The notes beneath the pieces are model-generated. The model worked only from the letters and a program-made list of their open reading frames with translations, was not told where the DNA came from and ran no database searches. From Treponema sp. UBA1793 (GTDB taxonomy: Bacteria > Spirochaetota > Spirochaetia > Treponematales > Treponemataceae), in assembly GCA_002314445.1 (NCBI GenBank), contig DCFX01000055.1:1-64000 (forward strand): a DNA stretch of 64,000 bases. The letters run 5' to 3'. Position numbers and translations under genes: made by a program. Numbering within the stretch: the stretch's first letter is position 1; each line of letters starts with the position of its first letter. Below, in pieces: positions 58,201-63,521 of this stretch.

Positions 58201-59314
58201 GTCGACAGATCCTGTAACGGGGATCAGCGGCGCATACATTTCATACATCCAGGATTCTCTCGGCAACTCAATGACGCTCTATAACGCACATGCACTCAGC
58301 GATTATGCGGTCAACGTTGTTAATCCGCAGTACGCGTACAATATTGATGATGATTCAAATATTTCGGATGTCATAAACAGCTATCATTCCGACGGCAGCT
58401 GGTCGGTTCACGACTGGAATGCGGATCAGGGAAATTACGGAACGCTTATGTCGGGAGAAAATATTTTCATTCATGCAGGTCTTGCCGACGGTACGGACGA
58501 TAACAGCGGAGGACTGCCTGTCAATGTGACGGCATATTTTGATACGAATCCGCAGAGTAATGCAGTTTCCGTAACATACAACAGTAATACATCTCAGAAC
58601 TGGCGTATCTGGCTGCCGGGTGTGACGAGTGATATATTCGAGGCCCTTGCCCCGATTAACAATCCGCTGTCCAGTACAGGTTTTATTTCAACTGCAGGTG
58701 CAGCAGGCGATGAGGACAAGACGTATATGAACTTCACGCTTGCATCAACAGATTTATCGTCAAAAGGCTGGAAGGCCGGAGATCAGGTAAAGTTCCTGTT
58801 CGGCATTATGGATTCGTCAGCGGCCCCCCAGCCGGTAATGATCCGCCACGTGCCGGTGTTCAACGGTGATTCTACCGGCGGCTATTATACAGGAACGGAA
58901 TACCCTCTCTATGCGCTCAGGCTTACACAGAGCCTCAGTTCCAGCGATACGCTTGCCTCCGCAGGTAAGAAAATTGCATCGTCTCTTGATCTCTGGTCGT
59001 TCAAACTGAAATCGCTTGTGAGCCAGCGCGGCGGCGTTACGATTCTGAATAACGTCATCAATGCAAGCAGCGGTGAAAGTACTGTCGTCAAGGTGACAAT
59101 GCCTTCCGACGGAAGTCTGAGTGTCGTCGTTATGACTCTCGACGGCGATATTGTACAGTATCTGCAGCACGGGACGACATCGTCGGGCGACCATTACTAC
59201 AATTGGAACGGTACGACAAAGTCCGGTAAACGCGTTGCGCGCGGCATGTACTTTATCCGCGTGTTCGGTACCGGCATAGACGAAACCCGCAAAGTGATGG
59301 TAGTGAAGGACTAA
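43262..59314 (+). CDS. Giant exported repeat protein (5350 residues) with FlgD-like C-terminal domain
   Basis: One unbroken frame starting at an ATG with GGAGG 7 nt upstream. The N-terminus has a basic then hydrophobic signal (residues 1-33); cleavage after AWSA or lipidation at Cys25 (LLAC) are both possible. Residues about 35-1550 carry five modules built on W-x(n)-W-x3-NW. From about 1550 to 4150 the chain is Thr/Ser/Gly/Val-rich strand repeats (TLTVSSGATLTFGSG-like), resembling the beta-helix of filamentous haemagglutinins. It includes a 99-residue tandem duplication and three copies of a GNDxGxxxxFTxGISHTxG block. Residues about 4250-5250 are less repetitive. The end (SLSVVVMTLDGDIVQYL ... 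YYNWNGTTKSGKRVARGMYFIRV) is a FlgD-like Ig domain, used as an export or anchoring tail in other large surface proteins. Probable adhesin or matrix protein. Confidence 0.85.
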   Translation: MIRILNSIRHSHTARILAACILLACGMAEAWSATYYWRSSAVTEGNWADSASWSTTGYNGAAGSAYPVAGDTVYFTGEGNAVSADLTAAAYAATVYFNTGGSNAVTINLNGYSLTVSGTAILSGTSTATYASTVDINGSGSCTVNALDSSTDQYAYLNLSGSTVMTVTTALYGNTNAGFYITDTDNSCTLYVPASGVNVDYGSSSITYSPADLPKPYGTPSIYKVTASDSGFPSSAMSLTLTRASSSGTATVSYAYTVAVTDSDSAVSESYTLDGTTVTDGSTGSLTVPTGSTSKSFNLICTGGSIDAGDGITVTFKTPDGSMDLAEITYIQGAYIWSGATDSEWSTVTNWKNGSVPSSTSVVTIPSGCTNYPEITGTAAAKSIAINSNAELTMNGGSLSVTKITASGTGKITGASGSSSGTVTFTGTSASWTADYPSYSTFPDVSITSGSVCTPASDMYITGSLTNSGTYDAQTSSIKTVFQPYSTSAVTGTSSYSHTLFGTLSCTNQGGKTLSFANYITVNTLVLSGTSSGSLLSVTGSSGYIDLTSDQAGGRYISLESSAPVITDGSTEAGHTYTIYASSAVSTTPAGWIIDSSGTYVWLGVTTSWSSTSNWSTGSVPASGSDVVIPAGVSAYPVLSAAVTVSTITIASGATLDLGGQTLTVTTLTNNGRLRLKGTETLTGITTYTPSSATTIEYYGTASITDAAYLFGVSFYNLTVASPGALTISTSVTVANLLKNAGTFTSISSSVTVSGSITNTGTFTGGIVTVTPADTTTITGTSTASDTTFSTLTCTGQGGKKLAVEGALSITTLTLTGTSTSSLLAIDGSGSMTLASSQSGGQYLSVENVPISSKTYTVTNSYSSAPPSGWSGLTTTSTYTWTGGTSTDWSDTANWTVGGSEPSAVPSSTDTVIIPSSVSSEPSLTAAAYAGTLTIKSGRTLTVGSNTLTVADSWTNAGTVSIGGGTVSLPSSSSDIDEEGTWEYTADGTVNTDLTYYDVTVSSGTLTTSAALKADSTLTVSSGATLTFGSGCTAATVDNAGTVNLSAYSFAVSGTLTNSGTMQTAGGTVTLGSTASESGTWEYTGGTARTITNLTYNNLLISGTVSTSGAITAVTLTNSSTLTLGGDITLTGALTNSGTAEVGTHALSFVSYTLGGSDTVTVSTGSITMTGAVDSSITTASVTGSSAGYSFINSGTKKLTLSSLTLTSGESVKFNASGTGSSITVTGATYNGAAVTTDGTVVLPSGTVGTVTVNSGSSLTLAGGMTTGAVSVTGTLTTSGTLTVSSMTLASGSSLSLGGNLTLTGNWTNNGAATFTHNNKIVIFTPSAASSIGGSASTSFYNLTCAGQNGKELDINKMISVAGTLTLSGTSAGNLIIGGTSGSGIKLTTTQTGGSYLTVNTDDVKIYDSTGTTAGGSIYTATYSKNSSDNTGLISGWNLLSGSLSYVWNGSSSTGWSTAVNWNTGIAPAGAGTEVVDIPYISGATFTGTPYYPVLTSDVSVGMLTVDADAALDCAGRNITAATAFTNDGTLRFSGSPNTITLSSGTASYGSSNTVEYYGGGVCAAVSGTGAPVAADYHNLTITGNATVVRLGAKSITVGGTLSNNGTIEVNGTGTFGLTGTADTDSGLVKYSSTTATTTTIPALSYYNLEVSGGTWTDAAALTAAHNIIISGGLLTCANKLTAGAGLSVSGGTLKTNGDLSVTGTLAVSAGTMQVNNAGISACASSAGTCSFTGGTVSFGTNASDTFTVGSSGISFSSGLTLLSGAGTLTATGSTITLGKDVTLNNTIEFASGVTLAGSVELATGASSYGIKFDEAVTCTTNTLTTSGSGTVTIASGKTFSSTTGSLIFGGAVTNGGTLSSASGIQTYAGAVTNNGTINVPAVATGNTAVSFKSAYTGNSGSSLTGNISTNPYIDFYGDVTFSSSSTTFTPNGDIVRFCGTGNQAFVPGSTNTYDSLSVTNTGGTVSIADGNTFIQDTTTAGTYTFEVAVGAGVTVGTGKFVVDTLAVAGTFTQTGANASGAASLQSVQNITGTGSVTWDYDSDGGYLTLGGCSSTGTVAFNHKNVTITGSTSLTGVVFYDLYIPDGVTVTNGGTITVIRNFTLSDADSDSDNGTYTPSGGTLYLGGMASSGVASASGTVTDNSTTVQSLGTVVINGDSQNAAKTAAAAVKTASLTVTAGTLAMGTNALTVTGAASIDGTITGSGIMDYGSNVTNNGTITAGTGNVTFGGNYSGTNAAAGLPSFTASSGITYFKGNADLSGTTFAANGGTVDFNGSSTQTLTINTTSGTTFSTLDVTTSGGTFSVTDDTAKILTADVITVDTTQNVTFGSAVKTSGGTKKVTITDVGTVLFKQSVDADTLVLTQTGGVTFNGTVTAGVLTDASTAGTITFDSNVSVTTLTGGVFNTTGTVTLGNDGSGTDTASFTNGISHTAGGTVLACALSTTDAAVAFGNATGPKTVTVNKSSSITTGGTGSGNGTVILNGTLSLGSGLSVGSGSDGITIGASAAFTGDYTLTLTNTGTADTVLSGDITTGTGGQGTVTVDSGSGAVSFNGNTGTFAKAVKAVTFTKSGGTVSFADSKNVYCGTLTTGAGSGVTFGDGSTVSLSTLAVTTGSYPVTIKSTSFSVTGSSSTAFNNTGILTLGNGTGDACTFAGGMTDTDGSAGRQTNLIGSLKTTNSDIELDNLVLTGTASIDTNTAAGDITINGTITNSTARALTLNAGTGAVKVTGTAGSGNALLSLTITDSAALTFSSTVTVSGALTQTNAATGTTTFGGAVTAGFAVLRGIGVDIQQGITATGAVSVTNSGTLTVADTTGTSDTGTYDIIAPGGFTQSSGGASAAVSIAGDVSTTGTALSFASPLTLIGDVKLYSAGAGNITCSGTINSDSTARNLAVDAGSGKASFGGSIGSTALSAISAKSTSASTDTIAFGSSCTSVTTTGTQTYTGAVTFGTGTTLTAYGSGAAQLVTFTGAVTGGTNSLTLGMVSTAPTNVSFGSTVSGVTTLGVSGNAVFGGAVSSTGTISISGTTDINTSSVATTGAQTYTGAVTLGTGTTLTAYGSGAARLVTFGGTVTGGTHSLTLGTVSTAPANVSFGSTVSGITSLGVSGNAVFGGAVTSTGTISVSGTTAVNTPAITTTSTQLYTGDVTLGTSTALTGSGVTFSSSINGTTDGSQNLTIDTGSSSGTITFAGSVGDTVPPGDVALTGAASFGSSFKQNTANSFTLTSGSVSVLQYEFIAGDVSITSGTFTQTGYNSSDGTSSGTVYTQSAASLTTASGTTMNWDSGDNGGSLTVSGNINADGTLSFHYKDLTISGALSIDGNMTLLDLIVDDGGSVTINDGANLTVMRHVTLNSSSTFSNAGTGSLYLTNTTSSSVADKNGIIQDNNATSQNLGDVVITQGTTSKTFSTAVTADTITMSDTTASAGTVTFDGLLTITTLTNGTSGTVPSFAVAFDGGTKITDAVSFYTAGTVTVGNDSGDSCIFTGGISHTDSTTMRTTMLGGSLTTSDASVTFDNLILDADSSVTTKSSGGSGAGIIVNGTVSNSSSHALSLTAGTGNIQLTGVVGTSSVRLGALTVVSAYNVAGDNTASAVPSAAAGALYAASLTQDAGSGTTRLSSADLTGDMNLTVTGTGITADSTITASSVVLAGGSVDLNDTVTAPSGFSSTGTTFDNTGAAITTTGTGLTINHTGAVTAGAALSSGADTAGAVTVTSSGGTVTVSGAVTSGAGTITVTGTGSSYAVSITGALSSTSGSIDIDSASTLALSNTVTATTGNVTIDSSGSSSLSSAADITTTTGTVTFGASKSGALSTAGDITTSGITSDNSGSITFTNAVTLTDGVALTTDSGSSTGGTVTFGSSLDSDAVGTERALTIDAGNGAVTFTGAAGSTVPLSSLTLIYSGALTFSRALTVSGAVTQTNAATGATLFGGSTATAAATSVGSADLNGTSYTLYGDFTVTSGAMSVTNSGLFLSAENADITLTSGSFTQDGSGLNQLAGGITTSGTGAVTFAADVYLYGSDTSMQLGGGSGAVTVGASGTKNLHIAASTASKIITIASPLTAENIVLYGGTLSPGAAVTANADLVLLNGNTGTMYTDSATELSTLYAYNTASSPSRSGTAVPSLSSFPSVYPDGTTFIDGSSTSYCGAVSGLAGHTLTAGQNFYDNGVDLTGTAAWTLELKDNSTATNAFAEAYNCTIAYCTVTCTTSGGSAWVSAAENCTNNGNNTDQTNSTADGIAFSRPVILVNNAAVAVDRGTVTASGWTANLSGTYTVYDDVIRVEFVDSLSAATPLKIENSRNEIYKAVSRIQYYSGSSLVSFTGTYTDADCTTSTGTAADGSDSAGDLSVFYIKASATWNTDATGISAGQEDTTSGSIHYDTSTDRSGTHRSTIPCLNLPKALSSVYATLRDCHKNRIGNYDGLPSSNNYDLDGDSLNDSNTAASAGRFTAVADRASPVLIAAYTGQETHTAYSGTAASQPYYDAHNFIEFVYSEAVNIGDLTVSGGAENARAETSFASDSEHGGSIETSGSGLEVTGIAGISSGALSAGSRTTGSTDSTVSSLYRTFPLTAGGTAEAQTDRVRVSIAGYVNGTISANGNSYRNWIGYIDSAETPSGIVTSLENNFITDAAGNVLDDYAAASGTSNHSLNVLTISNTETELYGPWDTSAPVFAPFRRSSSSSGWSEYKNPEYCEAIGNTETGNTTLDRIEFHLFDNTPSFSSSDDYVWFSRRGWCSYDTYSSLYTSYSYASDLFGGSRPFDSTAAARTSGGIRYSSVYNSMSAFKYAVGTNATPASSFNTGKTITGGAKGTVFSTTTDTYNTTGTTDSLYFAVYLSDTTLARKSTFSVSYDADTGFITDLAGNRLKSDQINTLDLTPPEFNMTISPVGNDFLYVVFGKALNLTELLWIDDAGTHTTYSDPLSLIPKSLELVDTSTGTPSTDIAIDENTPAVKIFENDDYTGLMFKLSQNTQLTDVENVYLRVKNIGTSTDPVTGISGAYISYIQDSLGNSMTLYNAHALSDYAVNVVNPQYAYNIDDDSNISDVINSYHSDGSWSVHDWNADQGNYGTLMSGENIFIHAGLADGTDDNSGGLPVNVTAYFDTNPQSNAVSVTYNSNTSQNWRIWLPGVTSDIFEALAPINNPLSSTGFISTAGAAGDEDKTYMNFTLASTDLSSKGWKAGDQVKFLFGIMDSSAAPQPVMIRHVPVFNGDSTGGYYTGTEYPLYALRLTQSLSSSDTLASAGKKIASSLDLWSFKLKSLVSQRGGVTILNNVINASSGESTVVKVTMPSDGSLSVVVMTLDGDIVQYLQHGTTSSGDHYYNWNGTTKSGKRVARGMYFIRVFGTGIDETRKVMVVKD
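43364..47850 (+). repeat. Five W...NW modules in the giant protein
   Basis: Copies begin near 43364, 44264, 45058, 45895 and 47597. Each has a Trp pair (for example VWLGVTTSWSSTSNW), a VPxxxxxVxIP stretch, xYPxL, then TITIASGATLDLGG-like strands leading into beta-helix repeats. The spacing is irregular, so the modules are separated by variable strand repeats. Confidence 0.75.
52070..52663 (+). repeat. Tandem 297-bp duplication inside the giant gene
   Basis: Units 52070-52366 and 52367-52663 are nearly identical in DNA and encode 99 residues each (TQTYTGAV ... GTTLTAYGSGAA ... NVSFGSTVSG ... GNAVFGGAV). The phase is kept. A third, partial copy starts at about 52664 (TQLYTGDVTLGTSTALTGSG). Confidence 0.9.
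59080..59311 (+). other. FlgD-like Ig domain coding segment (C-terminus of the giant protein)
   Basis: Encodes the last about 77 residues with the FlgD/SprB-tail pattern: hydrophobic strand (VVVMTLDGDIVQYL), Gly-rich turn, WNG, then GKRVARGMYFIRV, then a final RKVMVVKD strand. Confidence 0.75.
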
Positions 59315-59316
59315 GC

Positions 59317-59573
59317 GGCTGAAAATGACATCCATGTCATTTTCAGCCGGAGCAGGAACTGGTCCGGCTCGCAGAAGTATCTCGCCGGAGTTCCTGCGGC
59401 AGTGGGGCGCGCATCCATGCGCTTGCCTGTAGTGGCAGTAATTTCTGGACAGATCTGCATCATAAAAATGGCATCCATGTCATTTCTCGACGGAGCAGGA
59501 ACTGATCCGGCTCGGAGAAGTGTCTCGCCGGAGTTCCTGCGGCAGATGGGCGCGCATCCGTGCGCCTGTCTGT
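59317..59573. repeat. Duplicated about 105-bp palindromic unit after the giant gene
   Basis: Two related units begin at about 59326 and 59469, 143 nt apart. Each contains the same three inverted repeats in order: ATGNCATCCATGTCAT, GCAGGAACT...AGTTCCTGC enclosing about 30 nt, and GCGC(G)CATCC(A/G)TGCGC. In the first copy the first repeat is enlarged to a perfect 14-bp stem, GGCTGAAAATGACA (59317-59330) with TGTCATTTTCAGCC (59335-59348), beginning 3 nt after the stop codon. They look like REP/BIME-type elements. Together with the PilZ promoter this fills the 59315-59641 space. Confidence 0.8.
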
Positions 59574-59606
59574 GCTGCTCTGGCCGGGATATGGTATTCA
59601 ATCGCC

Positions 59607-59641
59607 TTGACGGAGCGGTAAAAAACGTTCATACTATGAAT
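59607..59641 (+). promoter_or_regulatory. Promoter of a probably leaderless PilZ transcript
   Basis: TTGACG (59607-59612), 17 nt, CATACT (59630-59635), then six bases and the ATG at 59642. Another in-frame ATG at 59636 abuts the -10 box and could not be in the message. Confidence 0.55.
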
Positions 59642-60022
59642 ATGTGTGCTTTTACACGCAAATCTGTCAGATTCTCTGATATCGGCAGAATTGATGCTCC
59701 GCAAATTTGTGCGCTTCCCGGAGTTCTTGATGACATCAGCCGGGACGGATGCAGGATACATTATATGTTTCCGGTCGTCGTAGATCTGGAAAACGATTAT
59801 GAATTGAAAATTACGCCTGCAAGTTCTCCTATGAGACCCTTCAGGCTGATCTGTCATCCGCAGTGGGTGAATGAAGATAAAGGTATGACGGAAATAGGAT
59901 TCAGTTTTCTTCGTTCTCCCGATTATTCACGTCTTATAGAATATGTTAATAATCTTGATTTCAATGCTGAAAGTCAGGATGTTAATAAACAGATTATTAA
60001 TTTCGTATGTCAGTTCGTGTAG
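59642..60022 (+). CDS. PilZ domain protein (cyclic-di-GMP receptor candidate)
   Basis: A 126-residue single-domain protein. It starts MCAFTRKSVRFSD, continues APQICALPGVLDDISRDGCRI (compare the PilZ (D/N)xSxxG motif, here DISRDG), and ends the barrel with EIGFSFL. The usual RxxxR motif before the barrel is only partly matched (RKSVR). The open frame extends upstream to 59402 through the palindromic repeats, but the promoter position makes that extension unlikely. Its 3' end overlaps the next gene by 16 nt in another frame. It may read out the signal made by the GGDEF protein at 29186. Confidence 0.7.
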   Translation: MCAFTRKSVRFSDIGRIDAPQICALPGVLDDISRDGCRIHYMFPVVVDLENDYELKITPASSPMRPFRLICHPQWVNEDKGMTEIGFSFLRSPDYSRLIEYVNNLDFNAESQDVNKQIINFVCQFV

Positions 60023-60993
60023 AAAAAATTCCCGGTATGGCATTTCTTTCCTTTCCTGAAATGTCCGGTCTTCTTATGTCTGAATTGTCAGATCGCTTTG
60101 CCTGCGACATTCAGAATAATGCGGATGTAAAACAGTATGGTGATCTGTTTTATGTTCCTGGTTTTATCCCTGCAGGAAATGAGCCTTTTCAGGTTCCCTG
60201 CTGGTGCCGGACTGCCATGCTTGAACCTTTTATGCTTCATTTTGATTCAATCGGGGAAGCTGCATCTGCGCTCAAAGGCATTCAGCGCAGATGGGCACCG
60301 TATCAGTATCAGCTTTTCCGCCGCGCGGGTTTTATTCAGGAAAAACTTCCGTATGTTAATTTGAAAACGCGTACGTTTCCGACGAAGATTCCGCAGTCGC
60401 CTATCGGGCTGTATACGCTGCTTGACGAAAACACGCTCATAGCATCTGCTGCAACGACGAGTTTTGTCCCGGCCGGTACGATTCAGTTTGAAGAGAATCA
60501 CGAGGAGCCTCCGAGCCGTGCATATCTTAAAATACAGGAAAGCCTTACGATGGCTCAGTTGCTGTTCGATACGGAACTGCCTCATGAGGGGCAGCGCTGT
60601 TTTGAGGCAGGCGCCTGTCCCGGCGGCTGGACATGGGTACTCGCAAAACTCGGCTGCTCTGTTTATGCTGTTGACCGGGCGGAACTTGTTCCGGAGCTTA
60701 TGAACAATCCTCTTGTACAGTTTCAGATTCACGATGCATTTACGTTGAAACCCCGGGATATCGGACCATGCGACTGGGTGTTCAGCGACGTTATCTGCTA
60801 TCCTGAGCGGCTGTTCAGCTGGATACAGGAATGGCTTTCGAGCGGTCTTGTTAAAAATATGATTTGTACCATAAAAATGCAGGGTGATGTCGACTGGAAT
60901 CTCATAGCGCAGTTTGCGGCCGTTCCCCACAGCAGGGTTGTACATTTGAATTATAATAAACACGAACTGACATGGATTCATTGTGAAAAATAA
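60007..60993 (+). CDS. RlmM-like 23S rRNA 2'-O-ribose methyltransferase (FtsJ fold)
   Basis: A 328-residue protein whose C-terminal half is an FtsJ-type methyltransferase of the COG2933 (RlmM) kind. K175 in SRAYLKIQES, the SAM motif FEAGACPGGWTW (199-210), VDRAE (222-226), D261 in DWVFSDVICYP, K290 in CTIKMQ and E320 in KHELTW form the K-D-K-E tetrad of 2'-O-methyltransferases. The N-terminal half would carry the THUMP-like RNA-binding part (less conserved). RlmM modifies C2498 of E. coli 23S rRNA; the target here is inferred. It overlaps the PilZ gene, so it is probably co-transcribed and translationally coupled. Confidence 0.82.
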   Translation: MSVRVEKIPGMAFLSFPEMSGLLMSELSDRFACDIQNNADVKQYGDLFYVPGFIPAGNEPFQVPCWCRTAMLEPFMLHFDSIGEAASALKGIQRRWAPYQYQLFRRAGFIQEKLPYVNLKTRTFPTKIPQSPIGLYTLLDENTLIASAATTSFVPAGTIQFEENHEEPPSRAYLKIQESLTMAQLLFDTELPHEGQRCFEAGACPGGWTWVLAKLGCSVYAVDRAELVPELMNNPLVQFQIHDAFTLKPRDIGPCDWVFSDVICYPERLFSWIQEWLSSGLVKNMICTIKMQGDVDWNLIAQFAAVPHSRVVHLNYNKHELTWIHCEK

Positions 60994-61025
60994 TTTCCCC
61001 CGGTAAACGCTGTATCCCTATTATA

Positions 61026-61041
61026 TGTTATAATAGAGCGT
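61026..61041 (+). promoter_or_regulatory. Extended -10 promoter, leaderless start of the sensor trio
   Basis: TG-T-TATAAT (61026-61034), seven bases, ATG at 61042. No Shine-Dalgarno sequence and no clear -35 box. Confidence 0.6.
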
Positions 61042-62025
61042 ATGAAATTTACTTTGGGACATTCCGCCCGCATTATTTCGATTGTTATTTCAATCGTTAT
61101 GGTTGCGGTGTTTTTTTTCTATATTTTTTATCTTGTACCATATGTCTCAGATACGGCTTCCGCCGGAGATGATACGGCTGAAAACAGAAAGTATCACGTT
61201 CTGGTCGTGGGAAAGGCTGAAAATGAATCTTTTCTGCAGCAGATATATACTGGTGCCCAGCAGGTAAGCAAAAAATACGATGCTGTTGTTGAACTGCATG
61301 TACCCGAATCAAAGGCTGAGAATATGTCCCTGCAGGTCCTTCTCGAATATGCATCGTTTACGAATCCTGACGGAATTATTGCATATATAGGAGAATCGGA
61401 AACTAATATAAAGGCTCCCGTTAATATTGACGGAAAGCAGATTCCCCTTATAACTGTTGTTCAATATCATCCTGATATACCGCAGGTTTCGTTTATAGGC
61501 ACTAATTATTCCGAACTCGGAAGAAAAATTGCGGTCGAGAGCAGTGCGTATTTAAAGGGTCATGGTTCCCTTGCCATTATTAATACGAGCAGCAGCAACA
61601 ACCCCAATTACAGTACCCTTATGAACAGCCTTATTAATTCACTTGAAGAATATACCGGAATAAAAACGACGATTTCCGATTTCGGCTTGTCTCAGGGCGC
61701 GACCGCGTTTGAACGAAGGGTGGAAAATGAAATCGGGGCGGACAATATCGATCTGGTTGTCTGTCTGACTACGGAAGACACCATACATGCTGCTCAGTCT
61801 CTTGCTGATATGAATAACGGCAGGCGGATAGGAATTATCGGGTTCGGAGAGGGTGATATAGCTGATATGTATCTCAACAGAGGTATTATTACAGAGCTGC
61901 TTTCTATAGATTCTCCGAAAATAGGCGAGACGTCGATGAGTGAATTATTCGAATTTATACGCTACGGTTATGCAAACAGTTATATCAATGCCGACGTGCG
62001 TATAAAGAAGGCGGGCTCCAGATGA
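61042..62025 (+). CDS. Membrane-anchored periplasmic sugar-binding-like protein
   Basis: A 327-residue protein with one N-terminal helix (residues about 11-32) that is not followed by a cleavage site, so it stays tethered. The rest is a type 1 periplasmic-binding (LacI/RbsB-like) fold: YHVLVVGKAENESFLQQIYTGAQQVSKKYD, FTNPDGIIAYI, VSFIGTNYSELGRKIAVE, GSLAIINTSSS, IGIIGFGEGD. No ABC transporter genes follow. Instead its stop overlaps the start of a sensor kinase gene by 4 nt (ATGA), so it probably serves as the ligand-sensing partner of that kinase. Confidence 0.82.
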   Translation: MKFTLGHSARIISIVISIVMVAVFFFYIFYLVPYVSDTASAGDDTAENRKYHVLVVGKAENESFLQQIYTGAQQVSKKYDAVVELHVPESKAENMSLQVLLEYASFTNPDGIIAYIGESETNIKAPVNIDGKQIPLITVVQYHPDIPQVSFIGTNYSELGRKIAVESSAYLKGHGSLAIINTSSSNNPNYSTLMNSLINSLEEYTGIKTTISDFGLSQGATAFERRVENEIGADNIDLVVCLTTEDTIHAAQSLADMNNGRRIGIIGFGEGDIADMYLNRGIITELLSIDSPKIGETSMSELFEFIRYGYANSYINADVRIKKAGSR

Positions 62026-63521
62026 TAAGATTTTCAGAGAGGAGTATCCGTACAAGAATCATTGCAAGCGTTATTGCTGCGATTGTGGTTATGGGAGCAT
62101 GTCTCATCGTAACGATACGGCTGAACCAGAGGACACTCGAACGGATTGGCGGTTCATACAAGACAAATGCGGAACTGTCGGAATTTTCAACTAATCTGGC
62201 TGCAACTGAAAAAGCGATGGAAACGTATGTGGAATACCATACATTCGAAAGTATCGATTCTTATTATCATTATCAGTCTTTGAGCGATTCATCGGTGGAG
62301 TTGTTTCAGTCTGTGCCGTCGACGGATACTGTTTTGCAGAAAGAATATATTGTGCGGCAGATAACTTCATCATTTTTTACCTACAGCAGAAACGCTGTCG
62401 CTGCAAGGCGTGCGAACAACATGCCCGATGTCGATACGTGGTATGAGAAAAGCCTTGAATGTTATTCAATGCTTCAGAATGAAGTGCTGCAGCTCAATAT
62501 TCTGTTTATGAAAAAAAATGCTGCATTGTATAACGAAAACCGTGACAATTATACGATTATGACCCGTATCAGTATCATATTTATTTTTATCTTTTTTATG
62601 CTCGTCCTTGCTGTCCTTTATTTTTCCATAACGGCAATTACAAGTCCTTTAGCAGATATTTCCGCCGTTGCGCTTCGTGTTGCAAACCGGGATTTTGATG
62701 TGCCTCTTTTTAACAGTACCGCCCGGGATGAAATCGGAAATATCTGCCGTGCATTTGACCGTATGATTATAAGCATCCGTGAGTATATAGATACAATTTG
62801 GGAGAAAGCTCTGCAGGAAACGGCTCTGAAAGAGAAGGAAATGGAAATGAGGGAATTATATGCAGATGCGCAGCTTCGTGCGCTGCAGAATCAGATAAAT
62901 CCCCATTTTTTATTTAACACCCTTAATACCGGCGCCCAGCTTGCCATGATGGAAGGTGCCGATAAAACCTGTTTTTTTATGGAGCAGGTTGCGGATTTTT
63001 TCCGGTACAACATACAGCAGAAAAACCAGACGGCATCCATAGATGAAGAACTTGCACTTGTCGATAACTTTGTGTACATTATGAAAGTGCGTTTTGGAGA
63101 CCGGCTGCAGTTTGTAAAAGACGTTCCCTCCGGGAAATATATGCAGTTTCTTCCCCGCATGACATTGCAACCCCTGGTAGAGAACTGCATAAAGCATGGT
63201 CTGAAAGAAGCGATGGGTATCGTCGTTTTAAAAATAAAAAGGGATTCTTTTTTTACGGAAATAAGCATATCCGATAACGGGTGTGGTTTTCCTCCTGATC
63301 TCCGTAAAAAAATACTTGAGATATCTGCGTCAGAGAATGTTCCCGTTGAGCCTGCCTCCGGCAGCAGTATTGAAGAGAAAAAGCATGAGAATACTGGTAC
63401 AGGGCTTATTAATGTAATAGCAAGACTGCGGTTATATTTTCATCGAAACGATGTTTTTGATATTCTGTCCGGAAGCGAGGGGAGCGGGACGACATTTTTA
63501 ATAAGGATACCAAATGTATAA
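62022..63521 (+). CDS. LytS/YesM-type sensor histidine kinase
   Basis: A 499-residue inner-membrane kinase. It has two helices (about 12-32 and 183-203) enclosing a mostly helical extracytoplasmic domain of about 150 residues, then a HAMP domain (TSPLADISAVALRVANRDFDVPL ... DEIGNICRAFDRM). A coiled coil leads to the His_kinase domain with LQNQINPHFLFNTLN (phospho-acceptor His295). The HATPase part has PLVENCIKHGL, SDNGCGFP and GTGLINVIARL. It partners with the upstream binding protein and the downstream regulator; the stop overlaps the next start by 8 nt. Confidence 0.93.
   Translation: MIRFSERSIRTRIIASVIAAIVVMGACLIVTIRLNQRTLERIGGSYKTNAELSEFSTNLAATEKAMETYVEYHTFESIDSYYHYQSLSDSSVELFQSVPSTDTVLQKEYIVRQITSSFFTYSRNAVAARRANNMPDVDTWYEKSLECYSMLQNEVLQLNILFMKKNAALYNENRDNYTIMTRISIIFIFIFFMLVLAVLYFSITAITSPLADISAVALRVANRDFDVPLFNSTARDEIGNICRAFDRMIISIREYIDTIWEKALQETALKEKEMEMRELYADAQLRALQNQINPHFLFNTLNTGAQLAMMEGADKTCFFMEQVADFFRYNIQQKNQTASIDEELALVDNFVYIMKVRFGDRLQFVKDVPSGKYMQFLPRMTLQPLVENCIKHGLKEAMGIVVLKIKRDSFFTEISISDNGCGFPPDLRKKILEISASENVPVEPASGSSIEEKKHENTGTGLINVIARLRLYFHRNDVFDILSGSEGSGTTFLIRIPNV

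Noticed and set aside
43262..59314. Autotransporter or two-partner-secretion exoprotein in the strict sense
   Set aside because: No C-terminal beta-barrel is seen and no TpsB gene is adjacent; the end is FlgD-like. Only the repeat region resembles such proteins.
59402..59641. N-terminal extension of the PilZ gene
   Set aside because: The extension translates the repeat units and lies upstream of the likely promoter; the PilZ similarity starts only after the ATG at 59642.
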